A DNA stretch of 64,000 nucleotides from Nonomuraea sp. SYSU D8015 (GTDB taxonomy: Bacteria > Actinomycetota > Actinomycetes > Streptosporangiales > Streptosporangiaceae): positions 1,178,001-1,242,000 of the forward strand of contig NZ_VJYI01000002.1 of NCBI RefSeq assembly GCF_008065375.1. The letters run 5' to 3'. The position numbers were made by a program, and so were the translations under genes. The notes below the pieces were generated by a model, which did not search any database, was not told the DNA's origin, and saw only the letters and a program-made list of their open reading frames with translations. Every line of letters begins with the position of its first letter. Position 1 is the stretch's first letter. This document shows positions 7,986 through 18,925 of this stretch, piece by piece.

Positions 7986-8414
7986 GAACTCTCAAAGACC
8001 TGACAAAAGCCGCAGTGCACGCGGCTTGGAACGCTGAAGAGCCGGGCCCATGCAGCCCGGTGGGCCGACGTCGTCGGCGACCGATGCGCTTGAGAAATGT
8101 CAGGCGATGAGAGCAGGAGGGATCACGCAGTCGTCCTCGAGATGTCGTGGTGATGCTGCCGCTCGGCAGACTAGGGATGCGCCTGCAGAGCCCGCAATCC
8201 ATTTTCCCGCTAGGTGATCTTGAGGGTGCAGCGCATGCCGGCATACACGCACGGGTGCCGTCGGTCAGCGTGCAGAAGACCACGGGAAACCAGTCCTGAC
8301 TGAAGAGACCACGCGGAGCGGCGAACACCGTCGGCGACACCGCCATCAGGTCCCCCTCCAACGGCGGCGCGTAGCCTGGCGACGCTCGCCCGGCGGTGAG
8401 GCGTCAGGAGGCCG
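7986..8414. other. Intergenic region without a supported gene
   Basis: About 430 bases with upstream sequence for the DUF1062 gene near 7990 and no recognisable coding product in any frame. A minus-strand open frame here has no family similarity and no ribosome site, so it was not called. Small GC-rich inverted repeats occur around 8015-8075. Confidence 0.4.
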
Positions 8415-9485
8415 TCATCTGACGAGGCGGCCGCGGTGGACGATGCGCGCCGGATGGCCGAGGACTCCCGGGTCGGCACGGGGATCATGGCCATAGGCCA
8501 CGACCTCCGCGGGCGCTCCCGGCTCCAGACAGGGAAAGCCCAGGAAGCATCGTGCCGTCCAGGACGCCGCACCGATCGCCGCCGCGACGGGCATCGGCGC
8601 CGCCGCGAGGTGGTGCACCTCGCCGCTCACCCTCCCATGGGGCAGCACGGCCGTCCCGTAACTGTCGGTTCCGGCGAGCACCGTTACGCCCGCCTCGTAC
8701 GCGGCCGACACCAGCGGCCCCAACCGGGCGTGGGCGGCGCGGAACCAGTCGCGGAAGCGGGTGGAACGGGAGGCACGGGCGACCTGTTCGAAAGTACGCC
8801 AGACGGTGAACGTGGGGACCAGCGCCGTCCGCTGGGCCGCCATCCGGTCCAGGAGGTCGAGTTCGAGGCCGAGGCCGTGTTCCACACTGTCGACCCCGGC
8901 CTCGACCGCCGCTCTGGCTCCCTCGGCCGTCTGCGTGTGCACGGCCACCCGCCCTCCCGCGGCGTGCACCCGCCGGGTGGCCTCGGCCAGCCGGTCAGCG
9001 GGCAGGTGGGGACCGTCCAGGCCGCCTTCGTCGACCACCCAGTCGGCGTAGATCTTGCACCAGCCGCCGGAGGCGAGCGCCTCCTGGACGGCCGCGCCGG
9101 CCAGCTCCGCCTCGCCGACGTGCCGTGCCCAGCCCTCGTAGAACATGCCGGGCAGCCCCAGCCATCGACCGGCGGACACCACGTCCGGCTGGTCCGGCTC
9201 CGTCCCGTACCAGCTCGGCAGGCGGTCCGCCGAGCCGGGCACCCGCAGCAGCGTCACGCCCGCCGCCAGGTGCTCCCTGCCGTGCCGCCGGAGCAGGTCC
9301 GCGTCCAGCGGATCGCCAGGCTGCTCCGCGCCCGGATGGGTGTGGGCGTCCACGAGGCCGGGCAGCAGCCAGCCGCCGTCCACGACGGTCGTGGCGCCCG
9401 GCACCGGCTCATCCGTCAGCAGGCCGTCCCTGACCCAGAACTCTACGGCCTCCTCCGACGGCAGGGCGATGCCGCGCAGGTGCAT
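8415..9485 (-). CDS. Metal-dependent amidohydrolase, imidazolonepropionase-like
   Basis: A 356-residue member of the amidohydrolase (urease/dihydroorotase-like) superfamily. The first metal pair is His48-x-His50 in GLVDAHTHPG. Further ligands are expected in RVAVHTQTAEG and DSVEHGLGL, with the catalytic Asp in LAGTDSYG. It begins with the small beta domain typical of the family (MHLRGIALPSEEAVEFWVRDG), and for that reason the ATG at 9485 is chosen over one at 9536. Substrates are probably cyclic amides, ureas or lactams; no neighbouring pathway genes narrow this down. Confidence 0.85.
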   Translation of the reverse strand: MHLRGIALPSEEAVEFWVRDGLLTDEPVPGATTVVDGGWLLPGLVDAHTHPGAEQPGDPLDADLLRRHGREHLAAGVTLLRVPGSADRLPSWYGTEPDQPDVVSAGRWLGLPGMFYEGWARHVGEAELAGAAVQEALASGGWCKIYADWVVDEGGLDGPHLPADRLAEATRRVHAAGGRVAVHTQTAEGARAAVEAGVDSVEHGLGLELDLLDRMAAQRTALVPTFTVWRTFEQVARASRSTRFRDWFRAAHARLGPLVSAAYEAGVTVLAGTDSYGTAVLPHGRVSGEVHHLAAAPMPVAAAIGAASWTARCFLGFPCLEPGAPAEVVAYGHDPRADPGVLGHPARIVHRGRLVR

Positions 9486-9639
9486 GGGCTCGGTCACAAG
9501 GGACGGCTTCCCCGCCGGACACCTGTGTACGCTCATGCGTGGATGATCCCGAAGAGGGCGTTCGAGCGCTCGACCCCGACCGTGGCCGGGGTCGTCGCCT
9601 TGATGTGTCCTCTGGGATCCGTACATCCCCGTGTGATCG

Positions 9640-10263
9640 TCAGTTCTGGCAGCGCCCGAAGTCGACCACGTAGGTGCCGCCGGCGCCGGCGCCGGCGCCG
9701 GCCGGGTTCGCCGAGCCCGCCGCGACCCCGATGCCGACGTCGGTCATCGTCGGGCTCAGGACGATCTGGCGGTGGCCGTACGTGCTGACGTTCACCCACC
9801 AGTGGACGGCGGCCCGCGGGGTGCCGTAGCCGGGACCCCATCCGGTGTACGTGGTCTCGGCGTAAGCCCACGAGGTGGGGTTCGGGCAGTAGCCCGCGGC
9901 CGTGATGCGGCTGCCCGGAGTCGAGCCGGTATACGGATTGACGTGCGAATTCGCCCCCGGGCTCCACCATTTCAAGCTCGCGGCGGCACCGGCGTGCGAG
10001 GCCGCCGCGGCATCCAGCGAGCCGTTGCGCGCGAGTGGGGCCAGCCCGGCCTTGGCGCGCTCGGCGTCGATGAGACAGTGCACCGCCTGGCTCACCATGG
10101 CGATGTTGCCGCTCTGAGGAGCCGTGTCGTAGTACGCCGCCGCGACGTCGCATCCGGGCGCGGCATGAGCCGACGCGTTCGCCGTGCCGCTCAGGGCCGG
10201 GACGGCCAAGGCGACGACTCCTGCGATGGCGGCGGCTTCGAGAAACCGGATCTGGCGATTCAC
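9640..10263 (-). CDS. Secreted CAP-domain (SCP/PR1-like) protein
   Basis: A 207-residue exported protein. A signal peptide (about 30 residues, with a hydrophobic core AAIAGVVALAVPAL) is followed by a CAP fold: the helix MVSQAVHCLIDAERAKAGLAP, the Ala-rich LDAAAASHAGAAA, and the signature-like WWVNVSTYGHRQIVLSPTM. The last His-Arg is conserved in the family. Two cysteine pairs suit secretion. A Gly-Ala-rich insert sits near the end. Bacterial CAP proteins bind lipids or cell-wall material, but a specific role cannot be assigned. The GTG start has AAGGAG six bases upstream. Confidence 0.88.
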   Translation of the reverse strand: MNRQIRFLEAAAIAGVVALAVPALSGTANASAHAAPGCDVAAAYYDTAPQSGNIAMVSQAVHCLIDAERAKAGLAPLARNGSLDAAAASHAGAAASLKWWSPGANSHVNPYTGSTPGSRITAAGYCPNPTSWAYAETTYTGWGPGYGTPRAAVHWWVNVSTYGHRQIVLSPTMTDVGIGVAAGSANPAGAGAGAGGTYVVDFGRCQN

Positions 10264-10419
10264 CCTGATCTCCTTGTGTGTCGATGCCCTTCTCGTCGTG
10301 CGCTTCAGTGATACGGCGGCCCCAGGCCGCGGGCATGAGTAAGCCCTACTCAGTCGACCCAGCGTTGCCGATACCATGGTCACTTGGCGCCGCACCCGAA
10401 CCCGCAGGAGAAGCCGGCG

Positions 10420-11448
10420 TTGACTGACAAGCCGATGGGGCCGCGGAAGCGGCCGTCGCTGATCGACGTGGCCCGCGTCGCGGGCGTCGCCCCGATCACC
10501 GTCTCCCGCGTGGCCAACGCCCAGGACACGGTACGGGAGTCCACCCGCAAGAAGGTGCTCGATGCCATGGCGCAGGTGGGCTACCAGCCCAACACCGCGG
10601 CACGCGCCCTGGCCACCGGCCGATTCGGCACGATCGGCGTCATCACGTTCACGATGGCGACGTACGGTAACGCCCGCACCGTCGCGGCGACGCTCGCGGC
10701 GGCCGAACGCCAGGGCTATGCGGTGACGTTGCTGACCGCCCCTTCGACCAGCCAGGACGAGGTGCACAGCGCCGTGGCCAGGCTGAAGATGCAGGCCGTG
10801 GACGGCGTCATCGTCATCGTGGAGGCCCGGCTGCTCGGCGGCGAGCAGTTGTCCCTGCCGCCCGGCATCCCGATCGTGGTGGCCGACTCAGGAGGCGCGT
10901 CGGAGTTCTGCGTGGTCGACAGCGATCAGGCGGGCGGCGCGCGGCTGGCCACCGAGCACCTGCTGTCGCTGGGGCATCGCAACGTCTGGCACATCTCCGG
11001 CCCGGCGCGGTCGTTCGCGGCCGCCGCCCGGGCGAAGGCGTGGAGGGAGAGCCTGCGGGCCGCGGGCATCCGCCCGCCGCGCGTGCTCGGCGGCGACTGG
11101 ACCACCAGGTCCGGCTACCGGCACGGCAAGACCCTGGCAGCGGACCCGTCGGTCACGGCGATCTTCGCCGCCAACGACCAGATGGCGCTCGGGGCCATGC
11201 GGGCCCTCCACGAGGCCGGGCGGTCCATCCCGGGCGAGGTCAGCGTGGTCGGCTTCGACGACATGGAGGACTCCGACTCGTTCTGGCCACCGCTGACCAC
11301 CGTCCGCCAGAACTTCGACGAGATCGGGCGGCTCTGCGTGGACAGCCTGCTGGAGGAGATCCGCCACCACACCGGCGCGCTCCGCACCCACATCGTGCCG
11401 ACCTCGCTGGTCGTACGGCAGAGCACCGCGCCTCCACCGCCCGCCTGA
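10420..11448 (+). CDS. LacI-family transcription repressor
   Basis: 342 residues. The helix-turn-helix starts at SLIDVARVAGVAPITVSRV, with the hinge helix PNTAARALATGR, followed by a periplasmic-binding-protein-like sugar sensor ending in DDMEDSDSFWPPLTTVRQ. The TTG at 10420 is chosen because AGGAG lies nine bases before it; upstream readings have no ribosome site. It converges on the secreted GH5 gene, whose promoter carries a LacI-type palindrome (12965-12980), so it probably represses that glycosidase until an oligosaccharide appears. Confidence 0.92.
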   Translation: MTDKPMGPRKRPSLIDVARVAGVAPITVSRVANAQDTVRESTRKKVLDAMAQVGYQPNTAARALATGRFGTIGVITFTMATYGNARTVAATLAAAERQGYAVTLLTAPSTSQDEVHSAVARLKMQAVDGVIVIVEARLLGGEQLSLPPGIPIVVADSGGASEFCVVDSDQAGGARLATEHLLSLGHRNVWHISGPARSFAAAARAKAWRESLRAAGIRPPRVLGGDWTTRSGYRHGKTLAADPSVTAIFAANDQMALGAMRALHEAGRSIPGEVSVVGFDDMEDSDSFWPPLTTVRQNFDEIGRLCVDSLLEEIRHHTGALRTHIVPTSLVVRQSTAPPPPA

Positions 11449-11470
11449 CCCGGCGGCACGCCGGGTCAGG
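11444..11470. terminator. Bidirectional hairpin terminator
   Basis: Perfect 12-base arms (CCTGACCCGGCG and its complement) enclose a three-base loop overlapping the end of the LacI gene and facing the converging GH5 gene. Confidence 0.82.
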
Positions 11471-11485
11471 CCGTGCCGACGACCC

Positions 11486-13601
<2,116 letters not shown>

Positions 13602-13993
13602 GGTGTGCTCCCCTGCTGATGTCGTTTTCGTCTGCGACAAGACTCGCGAAATCGGCAGCGGAGAACGTCCGGCTGGGGGAGTCAGTTGCCCTACATCGTC
13701 GCGTGTACGGCGGGGGCGGCGCATACCGCCCCAGGCTTAAGGGTTCCCCTAGGGGCTGCGCCTACCAGGTGACCGGGAGCTTCAACGGGCCGTAGATGTC
13801 CAATCCGCCGCGCAGCCGGTGCCCGAGGCACTGGTGGATGCCGTGGCCGATTCTCAGCTCTCTGCTGCATGCCGTGACTGACGGCCGAGCCGGATACGCG
13901 CATCTACGGCTGCCCGATGCCCGCCAAGCGTGACTGATTTATTCCTGTAAGGCGCTCTTTAAGTTGAGTGTCGGACCGTGCTATCAAGGTGCC
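13602..13993. other. Intergenic region without a supported gene
   Basis: This region holds the upstream DNA of the DoxX gene (minus strand) and of the small three-helix protein (plus strand). CCCCTAGGGG near 13745-13755 is a small palindrome. No coding product was recognised. Confidence 0.4.
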
Positions 13994-14203
13994 ATGGCCA
14001 GCGATCAGGATCACGAACGGGCGGCGATCGAGGGCGTGGTCACCCGTCTGTCCGCCATGTTCGCCGGCACGCACACGCCCGAACAGGTGGAGACGGCGGT
14101 GATGAAGGCCTACGGCAAGTTCGCCGACAGCCCGGTCCGCGACTTCATCCCCGTGCTGGTGGAACACGACTCCAAGGAGATCCTGCGCGGCGACGTCGCC
14201 TGA
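13994..14203 (+). CDS. Small three-helix-bundle dimerisation-domain protein
   Basis: 69 residues, acidic and fully helical. The pattern ERAAIEGVVTRLSAMFAG, EQVETAVMKAYGKFAD and VRDFIPVLVEHDSKEIL matches the short actinobacterial family named for a three-helix-bundle dimerisation domain. The molecular role is unknown. The ATG at 13994 (MASDQDHE) is where family similarity begins; a GTG at 13964 is also in frame. Confidence 0.75.
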   Translation: MASDQDHERAAIEGVVTRLSAMFAGTHTPEQVETAVMKAYGKFADSPVRDFIPVLVEHDSKEILRGDVA

Positions 14204-14245
14204 CCGGCCGGGCCGCTCAGGACCACGCGCCTGACCCGGCGAGCT

Positions 14246-14585
14246 CTAGGGCGTCAGGAGGGTCCCGAGCTTTCGGAGCGCCTGCTCAGATGCCGAGCCC
14301 GGCTCGGCGGCGAACAGGTCCAGCCCGCAGCACGACGGCCCCTCCGGCAGCGCGACGAGCTCGCCGTGCAAAGGCATCCGCGCGTAGTCCGCGCAACAGA
14401 GCCCGCATGTGGTCGATGTGCGCCGCGAGTCCGGAGTCCCCGCGATACCGCCCGAGCAGTACGCGTAGATGCGCCACGTGCTCGCGCGCTGCCCGCTCCC
14501 AACCGGTGCGGTGCAACTCGCGCAGGTAGGGCTCGCTGAACATCAGGTGCGAGAGCGTGCGGCGGTTCTCCGGCAGCGCAGGCAA
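14246..14585 (-). pseudogene. Remnant of an XRE/MmyB-family regulator (C-terminal ligand-binding part)
   Basis: One frame encodes LPENRRTLSHLMFSEPYLRE and TGWERAAREHVAHLRVLLGRY, the start of the MmyB-like ligand-binding domain. After about 14385 the similarity continues in another frame: GELVALPEGPSCCGLDLFAA, then EPGSASEQALRKLG and a TAG at 14246-14248. The helix-turn-helix half and the central segment (usually ending around RLRHPVVG) are missing. This is therefore a truncated, frameshifted fossil. Confidence 0.7.
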
Positions 14586-14668
14586 GCCAATTCGTCGTCA
14601 CGCCTCAGGCCCGCGACCCGGGCCTGGCCGGGCCTCTGAACGAACGAAACGAACGCGCTCACGGTCGG

Positions 14669-15754
14669 CTAGCGCGGGCCGGCCCCGGCGCGGGCCAGGA
14701 GGTCGTGGAGGAGGGTGACCACCTCGTCGGGGGTGAACTCCATGGCGTTCTCGCCGACTGTGACCTCGAAGCTGCAGCGCGATGGATCCGGCGAGGACCG
14801 TACCCGACCCCAGAGCTGGATGCCGCGTTCGGCGAGGATCTCCGCGCCGGCCTGTTCGACGGCTCGCCTGGAGGCGGGCAGATGGATGTGGAAGATCGGC
14901 GTCTGGGGCGGGTCGGGGTAGGCGTGGGCTGTGCTGTCGGCGTTGACCGCCGCCGCGATGGCGATCGCATGCTCCCGGTAGGCGGGCATGCGTGAGCCCA
15001 GGTCGTCGAGATGGACCAGGGCGGCGAGGGCCAGGGGCCAGGCGTCACGGATGCCGCCGCCGAGCCGCTGCCGCCACACCCGGGCCGCGTCCAGGGTGGC
15101 GGCGTCCGCGGCCAGCACGGCGCCGCGCACTCCCTGCAAGCTCTTGTAGAGCGAGACGTACACCGTGTCGAACAGGGCCGCGATCTCGTGGAATGGCCGC
15201 CGGTAGTAGGTCTGGGCCTCCCAGAGCCGGGCGCCGTCCAGGTGCGCGGCGGCGCCGGTGGCGCGGACGAGCGCGACCTGCTCGCAGAGGTCGTCCCATT
15301 CCGGCAGCAGACCGCCGAGGTCTCGCTGCGGCAACTCCCAGACGGCTGCGGCCAGCGGCTCACCGATGGCCGCCAGATCGTCGGCCGTCATCAGCTCGTT
15401 CAGGTCGCCGGTGCGACGCATCCACAGGCCGTGCACGGCGTTGTAGCCCTGCTCCTCCCATACGTCCAGATGCGACTGCGGGTGGGCGGCGAAGGCGCGG
15501 CGCCCGCGCCGGTCGGCGTGCACGCGCAACGCGACCTGCTGCGCCATCGTCCCGCTGGGCAAGAACAACGCGCTCTCCTTGCCGAGGAGGTCGGCGAGCC
15601 GCCGCTCCAGCACGGCGACGGGTCCGTCGGAGCCGTCCGGCGGGGTGTCCTCGTCCACCAGCTCGAGCATCCGCTCCAGCATGATGCGCGGCTTACGCCG
15701 GATCGGTGCGTGGAGAAACAACGACCGCCGAACGGGCGAGGCTGTGTCCGACAT
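14669..15754 (-). CDS. Threonine-aldolase-like PLP enzyme (beta-eliminating lyase family)
   Basis: 361 residues of fold-type I. Lys204 in YVSLYKSLQG is the Schiff-base lysine and Asp173 in AAHLDGARLWEA pairs with the PLP nitrogen. The serine-binding LFLPSGTMAQQ and the AVWELPQRDLGG loop match low-specificity L-threonine aldolases, which split beta-hydroxy amino acids into glycine and an aldehyde. Related enzymes use other beta-hydroxy amino acids. The ATG at 15754 follows AGGGG by six bases, and an inverted repeat overlaps that site, so a repressor could block translation or transcription here. Confidence 0.88.
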   Translation of the reverse strand: MSDTASPVRRSLFLHAPIRRKPRIMLERMLELVDEDTPPDGSDGPVAVLERRLADLLGKESALFLPSGTMAQQVALRVHADRRGRRAFAAHPQSHLDVWEEQGYNAVHGLWMRRTGDLNELMTADDLAAIGEPLAAAVWELPQRDLGGLLPEWDDLCEQVALVRATGAAAHLDGARLWEAQTYYRRPFHEIAALFDTVYVSLYKSLQGVRGAVLAADAATLDAARVWRQRLGGGIRDAWPLALAALVHLDDLGSRMPAYREHAIAIAAAVNADSTAHAYPDPPQTPIFHIHLPASRRAVEQAGAEILAERGIQLWGRVRSSPDPSRCSFEVTVGENAMEFTPDEVVTLLHDLLARAGAGPR

Positions 15755-15755
15755 A

Positions 15756-15776
15756 TGCAACCCCTAGGTTGTTGCA
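15756..15776. promoter_or_regulatory. Inverted repeat at the start of the threonine-aldolase-like gene
   Basis: TGCAAC (15756-15761) and GTTGCA (15771-15776) flank a nine-base centre containing CCTAGG. It overlaps the ribosome-binding region of the minus-strand gene. It is a possible operator; the binder is unknown. Confidence 0.45.
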
Positions 15777-15852
15777 AATAACAGGCAATTGCGTTGGAGT
15801 ATACGGTATAGGGGTACCGGGCACCATCCCGCGGCAGGGAGGGTGCGGCCCG

Positions 15853-16764
15853 TCAGGGGGTCTGGCCGGGCTCGTCCACGATGCCGGTGCCGAGCACGGA
15901 CATCGTCGAGGTCATCCCGTCCCGCTGCACCTTCAGCCCGAGGTAGCGGTAGTCCCTGGCATCCAGGATGTAGGAGCCCTTGCCCGCCGGTCCCAGGTCG
16001 AGCACGACGCCGATGCCGGTGCGGCCGTCCCCGTCGGTGGCGTTCTCCTCGATCGTGACGTTCGGGATCTTGGCCAGCGCCCGGTACATCGCCGCCGCCT
16101 TGTCCGGCGGGACCAGCGCGCCATGTCTCATGTACCAGCCGATCGCGCCGAACGCCTTCACGTCTCGCTCCGTACCCGCCGGGCATTCGGGCTGACAGAT
16201 CGACAGCGCGGTGAGATCCCGCTCCATGGTGCGGAAGTGCTCGAGCAGGGCGTCGGGGTCGGCGGGCAGCGCCTGGAGCTCCTGGAGCGTCTTGCCCGGG
16301 TGCGTCGGCCCCTTCTCGGCGTCCGCGATCCTCAGCTCGCCGTTCTTGGCGCGAGTGGCGGTCTTGGTGCCGTCCAGCTTGTGCCAGATCTCGTTCGTGG
16401 GCAGGTCGCCTCCGGCCATGTGCTGGGACTGCTTGATGTAGAGCCACTGGTCGGGGTGGGGTTCGGTGGCCCTGGTCCGCATCGCGACCAGCGCCGCCTT
16501 CTCCAGCACCACCGCGGCGGTGCCCCGGTTCGCCACCGCCGGGCGTACGTCCTGCCGCGTCGTGCCACCCTGGACGGCCTGCCACGCGATCACCGCCGCC
16601 GTGCACGCCACCAGGGCGAGTCCCCACCGCAGCCGGGGCAGGCGGCGACGGCGCGTGGGCGGGCGTCCCGCCCGGATCTCCGCCAGACGGAGCTCCACTC
16701 CACGCAGGTCGGTCTGGTCGGGCACTTCATCACGCATCCTCTTCAGGAGGTCGAACTCGTTCAC
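15853..16764 (-). CDS. CU044_5270-type membrane protein, probable partner of the ECF sigma factor
   Basis: 303 residues: a 45-residue cytoplasmic segment with an Arg-rich patch (PPTRRRRLPRLR), one membrane helix (WGLALVACTAAVIAWQAV) and an extracellular domain of about 230 residues with a Cys pair in ICQPECPAG. This family regularly follows SigE-like ECF sigma factors in actinomycetes. Its GTG (16764-16762) overlaps the sigma factor's TGA (16763-16761), so translation is coupled. A role in sensing or restraining the sigma factor is inferred from position; a canonical zinc anti-sigma motif is absent. Confidence 0.82.
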   Translation of the reverse strand: MNEFDLLKRMRDEVPDQTDLRGVELRLAEIRAGRPPTRRRRLPRLRWGLALVACTAAVIAWQAVQGGTTRQDVRPAVANRGTAAVVLEKAALVAMRTRATEPHPDQWLYIKQSQHMAGGDLPTNEIWHKLDGTKTATRAKNGELRIADAEKGPTHPGKTLQELQALPADPDALLEHFRTMERDLTALSICQPECPAGTERDVKAFGAIGWYMRHGALVPPDKAAAMYRALAKIPNVTIEENATDGDGRTGIGVVLDLGPAGKGSYILDARDYRYLGLKVQRDGMTSTMSVLGTGIVDEPGQTP

Positions 16765-17366
16765 TTGCCTGCTCCTTCGTCCTCGGCCGCCGGGTCCAGC
16801 CCGGCCAGAGACCGCCTGAGCGCGAACCTGGCCCGGTTGATGCGCGAGCGCACCGTCCCGACCGGCACTCCCAGCGCCTGTGCCGCCTCTTCGTAGGTGA
16901 GGTCCGCCCACATCACCAGCAGCAACGTGTCGCGGTGCTTACGTGAGAGCCCCGCCAGCGCCCCGGCCAGCCGTCGCCGAGCGGCGCCTGCCGTCACCCG
17001 CCGCTCCACCTCGTCGGTGAACGGCTCCGTCACCGAGTCCGCCCCCGTGCGGCTCAGTGCCCGGTAGAGTGCGATCTCCCTGCGGCGGTGCTGGCCGATG
17101 AGGTTGGTGGCGATGCCGTACAGCCACGAGCGCTCGTCGCCCCTGGTCACGTCGTACGACTCCAGGTGCTGCAGCGCCTGGGCGAACGTCTCGGCCACGA
17201 TGTCGTCGGCGGGTTCCAGACCGAGCCGCCGGACGACGTAGCGCTTCAGCCCTGGCCCGTGCTGCGTGAACAGCTCGGCGAACCGGTCGGCCACCTGACG
17301 GGTGCTCTCGGCGGGCTCGGCGGTGGGTGGCCAGGGCGGCGCGTCCGGCCAGCTCTCATGTCGCAT
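16761..17366 (-). CDS. ECF RNA polymerase sigma factor
   Basis: 201 residues with region 2 (RYVVRRLGLEPADDIVAETF and ERSWLYGIATNLIGQHRRRE) and region 4 (GLSRKHRDTLLLVMWADLTY, then EEAAQALGVPVGTVRSRINRA). The ATG at 17366 (MRHESWPD) is preferred, with AGAGG five bases before it, over a longer reading with no similarity upstream. It is the first gene of a two-gene operon with the membrane protein. A perfect 12-base palindrome, CTGTTCGAACAG, lies 19-30 bases upstream, where an autoregulatory site might be. Confidence 0.92.
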   Translation of the reverse strand: MRHESWPDAPPWPPTAEPAESTRQVADRFAELFTQHGPGLKRYVVRRLGLEPADDIVAETFAQALQHLESYDVTRGDERSWLYGIATNLIGQHRRREIALYRALSRTGADSVTEPFTDEVERRVTAGAARRRLAGALAGLSRKHRDTLLLVMWADLTYEEAAQALGVPVGTVRSRINRARFALRRSLAGLDPAAEDEGAGK

Positions 17367-17384
17367 CTTTGCCTCTCGCTGTTC

Positions 17385-17396
17385 CTGTTCGAACAG
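17385..17396. promoter_or_regulatory. Small palindrome upstream of the sigma factor gene
   Basis: CTGTTCGAACAG is perfectly symmetrical and lies just upstream of the sigma-factor start in the divergent region shared with the sugar-importer operon. It resembles half of an actinobacterial LexA site only superficially, and the binder is unknown. Confidence 0.35.
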
Positions 17397-17619
17397 AGGT
17401 AATTGGCATGAGCCGGGGCTTCGGTTCCATCTGTGGCGAAGGGATTTTGCTACAAGTTCCGAAATTGTTCCGTGACGAGTCCGCCGCACGGCCGAAACGT
17501 GCCGTACCTACCGTCCGTAACAGCTGCATAGGCGCCATCGGTCCTTCTGATCAAAAACGCTACTTCCGCCGAAAATTGCCACACCATGGTCAGCGCCTTC
17601 ATGTGACAGGAGCCCCCCA

Positions 17620-18918
17620 GTGTCCAACCTCTCCCGACGCGGTGCCCTACGGCTGACCGCCGGCATAGCTCTCAGCTGCACCCTCTCCCTGGCGGGCTGC
17701 GGGCGCGGCGATGACACTGCCGCGACAGGCACCGCCAAGCCCATCGACGAGTCCCCGGCCACCGGCACCGTCAACGTCTGGGCCGCCCAAGGCGATGCCG
17801 ACGTGCTCGAGAAGGTCATCGAGCCCTTCAAGGCCGCCAACCCGGACCTCACCGTGAAGCTCACGCTGATCCCGAACGCCGAGTACTACACCAAGCTCCA
17901 GTCGGCGATCGCGGCAGGCAATGGACCCGATGTCGCCCAGTTCTTCCCCGAGTCGCAGGCGCAGTTCCTCGATTCGTCGATCCTGCAGCGCGTTCCGGAC
18001 GGCCTCGTCGAGCCGGGCGCCTTCTTCAAGAGCCTCTGGGACGCGGGCGTGGTCAAGGGCGTCGCCTACACGGTGCCCTGGTACGCCTACACCTACGCCC
18101 TCGTCTACCGCTCCGACCTGGCGAAGAAGGCGGGTGTCAAGGCGCCGGCCACCTGGGACGAGATGGTGCCCTTCCTCAAGGCGCTCCAGGGCGCCGGCGC
18201 CGGGCGCGGCCTCGGGGCCGACATCGGCTGGGACATCTTCAACGGCCAGGACGTCGCGATGTACGCCTGGCAGGCGGGCGGCTCGCTGCTCTCCTCCGAC
18301 CGCAAGTGGACGCTCGACACGCCGGCGATGGTCCAGGCGCTGAAGTTCAACGCGTCGTTCTTCACCTCGGGCGTCGCCGACACCAGCGGGCCCACGTTCC
18401 TCGACGCGCAGCCGTACTTCGTCGCCGGCAAGACCGCCTCCATGATCACGGGCCCGTGGGTCATCGGTCAGCTCGACACCGCCGCGAAGAAGACCGGCTG
18501 GACGGCGTCCCACGTCGCGACCGCGCCGCTGCCGTCCGGGCCGTCCGGCAGCGTCTCCTTCTCCGCGGGCGGCAGTTGGGGCGTGCTCGCCACCAGCGGC
18601 AACGCGGCCGCGTCGTGGAAGCTCATCCGGTACATCTCGCAGCCGAGCACCCAGGTCGCGCAGTACAAGGCGTACAGCTCGCTGCCGGCCGTCGTGTCCG
18701 CCTGGGACGACCCGGCCATCAAGGGCCAGCCACTCCTCGACGCCTTCTTGACGCAGCTGAAGAACACCCAGGCGTTCCCGCAGGTGAGCACCTGGCAGCA
18801 GGTCGCGACCCGGCTGGGGAAGGAGATGGAAACGGTGGCCAAGGGCAAGCAGACCGCCGAGAAGGCCGCCGCGAGCGTGCAGGCGTACGCCGAGAGCCTC
18901 GGCACGGGAACGGGGTGA
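17620..18918 (+). CDS. ABC sugar importer, substrate-binding lipoprotein
   Basis: 432 residues of the CUT1 (cluster B, MalE-like) family. A signal peptide with a twin arginine near the start ends in the lipobox LAGC, with Cys27 as the lipid anchor. The mature part begins with VNVWAAQGDADVLEKVIEPF and contains GNGPDVAQFFPESQAQF, typical of oligosaccharide binders. The GTG has AGGAG about seven bases upstream. It is the first gene of a co-directional set reaching to 27560, seven bases before the first permease. The cargo should be the substrate of the downstream oxidoreductase and isomerase: a glycoside or oligosaccharide. Confidence 0.92.
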   Translation: MSNLSRRGALRLTAGIALSCTLSLAGCGRGDDTAATGTAKPIDESPATGTVNVWAAQGDADVLEKVIEPFKAANPDLTVKLTLIPNAEYYTKLQSAIAAGNGPDVAQFFPESQAQFLDSSILQRVPDGLVEPGAFFKSLWDAGVVKGVAYTVPWYAYTYALVYRSDLAKKAGVKAPATWDEMVPFLKALQGAGAGRGLGADIGWDIFNGQDVAMYAWQAGGSLLSSDRKWTLDTPAMVQALKFNASFFTSGVADTSGPTFLDAQPYFVAGKTASMITGPWVIGQLDTAAKKTGWTASHVATAPLPSGPSGSVSFSAGGSWGVLATSGNAAASWKLIRYISQPSTQVAQYKAYSSLPAVVSAWDDPAIKGQPLLDAFLTQLKNTQAFPQVSTWQQVATRLGKEMETVAKGKQTAEKAAASVQAYAESLGTGTG

Positions 18919-18925
18919 TCACCGG

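Noticed and set aside
7897..8361. A minus-strand frame of about 154 codons between the DUF1062 and amidohydrolase genes
   Set aside because: No family resemblance, no ribosome site, and it overlaps the start of the well-supported DUF1062 gene.
17385..17396. CTGTTCGAACAG as an SOS (LexA) box
   Set aside because: Actinobacterial LexA sites need TCGAAC and GTTCGA separated by a spacer. Here the halves are in the wrong order and abut, and the neighbour is a sigma factor rather than a DNA-repair gene.
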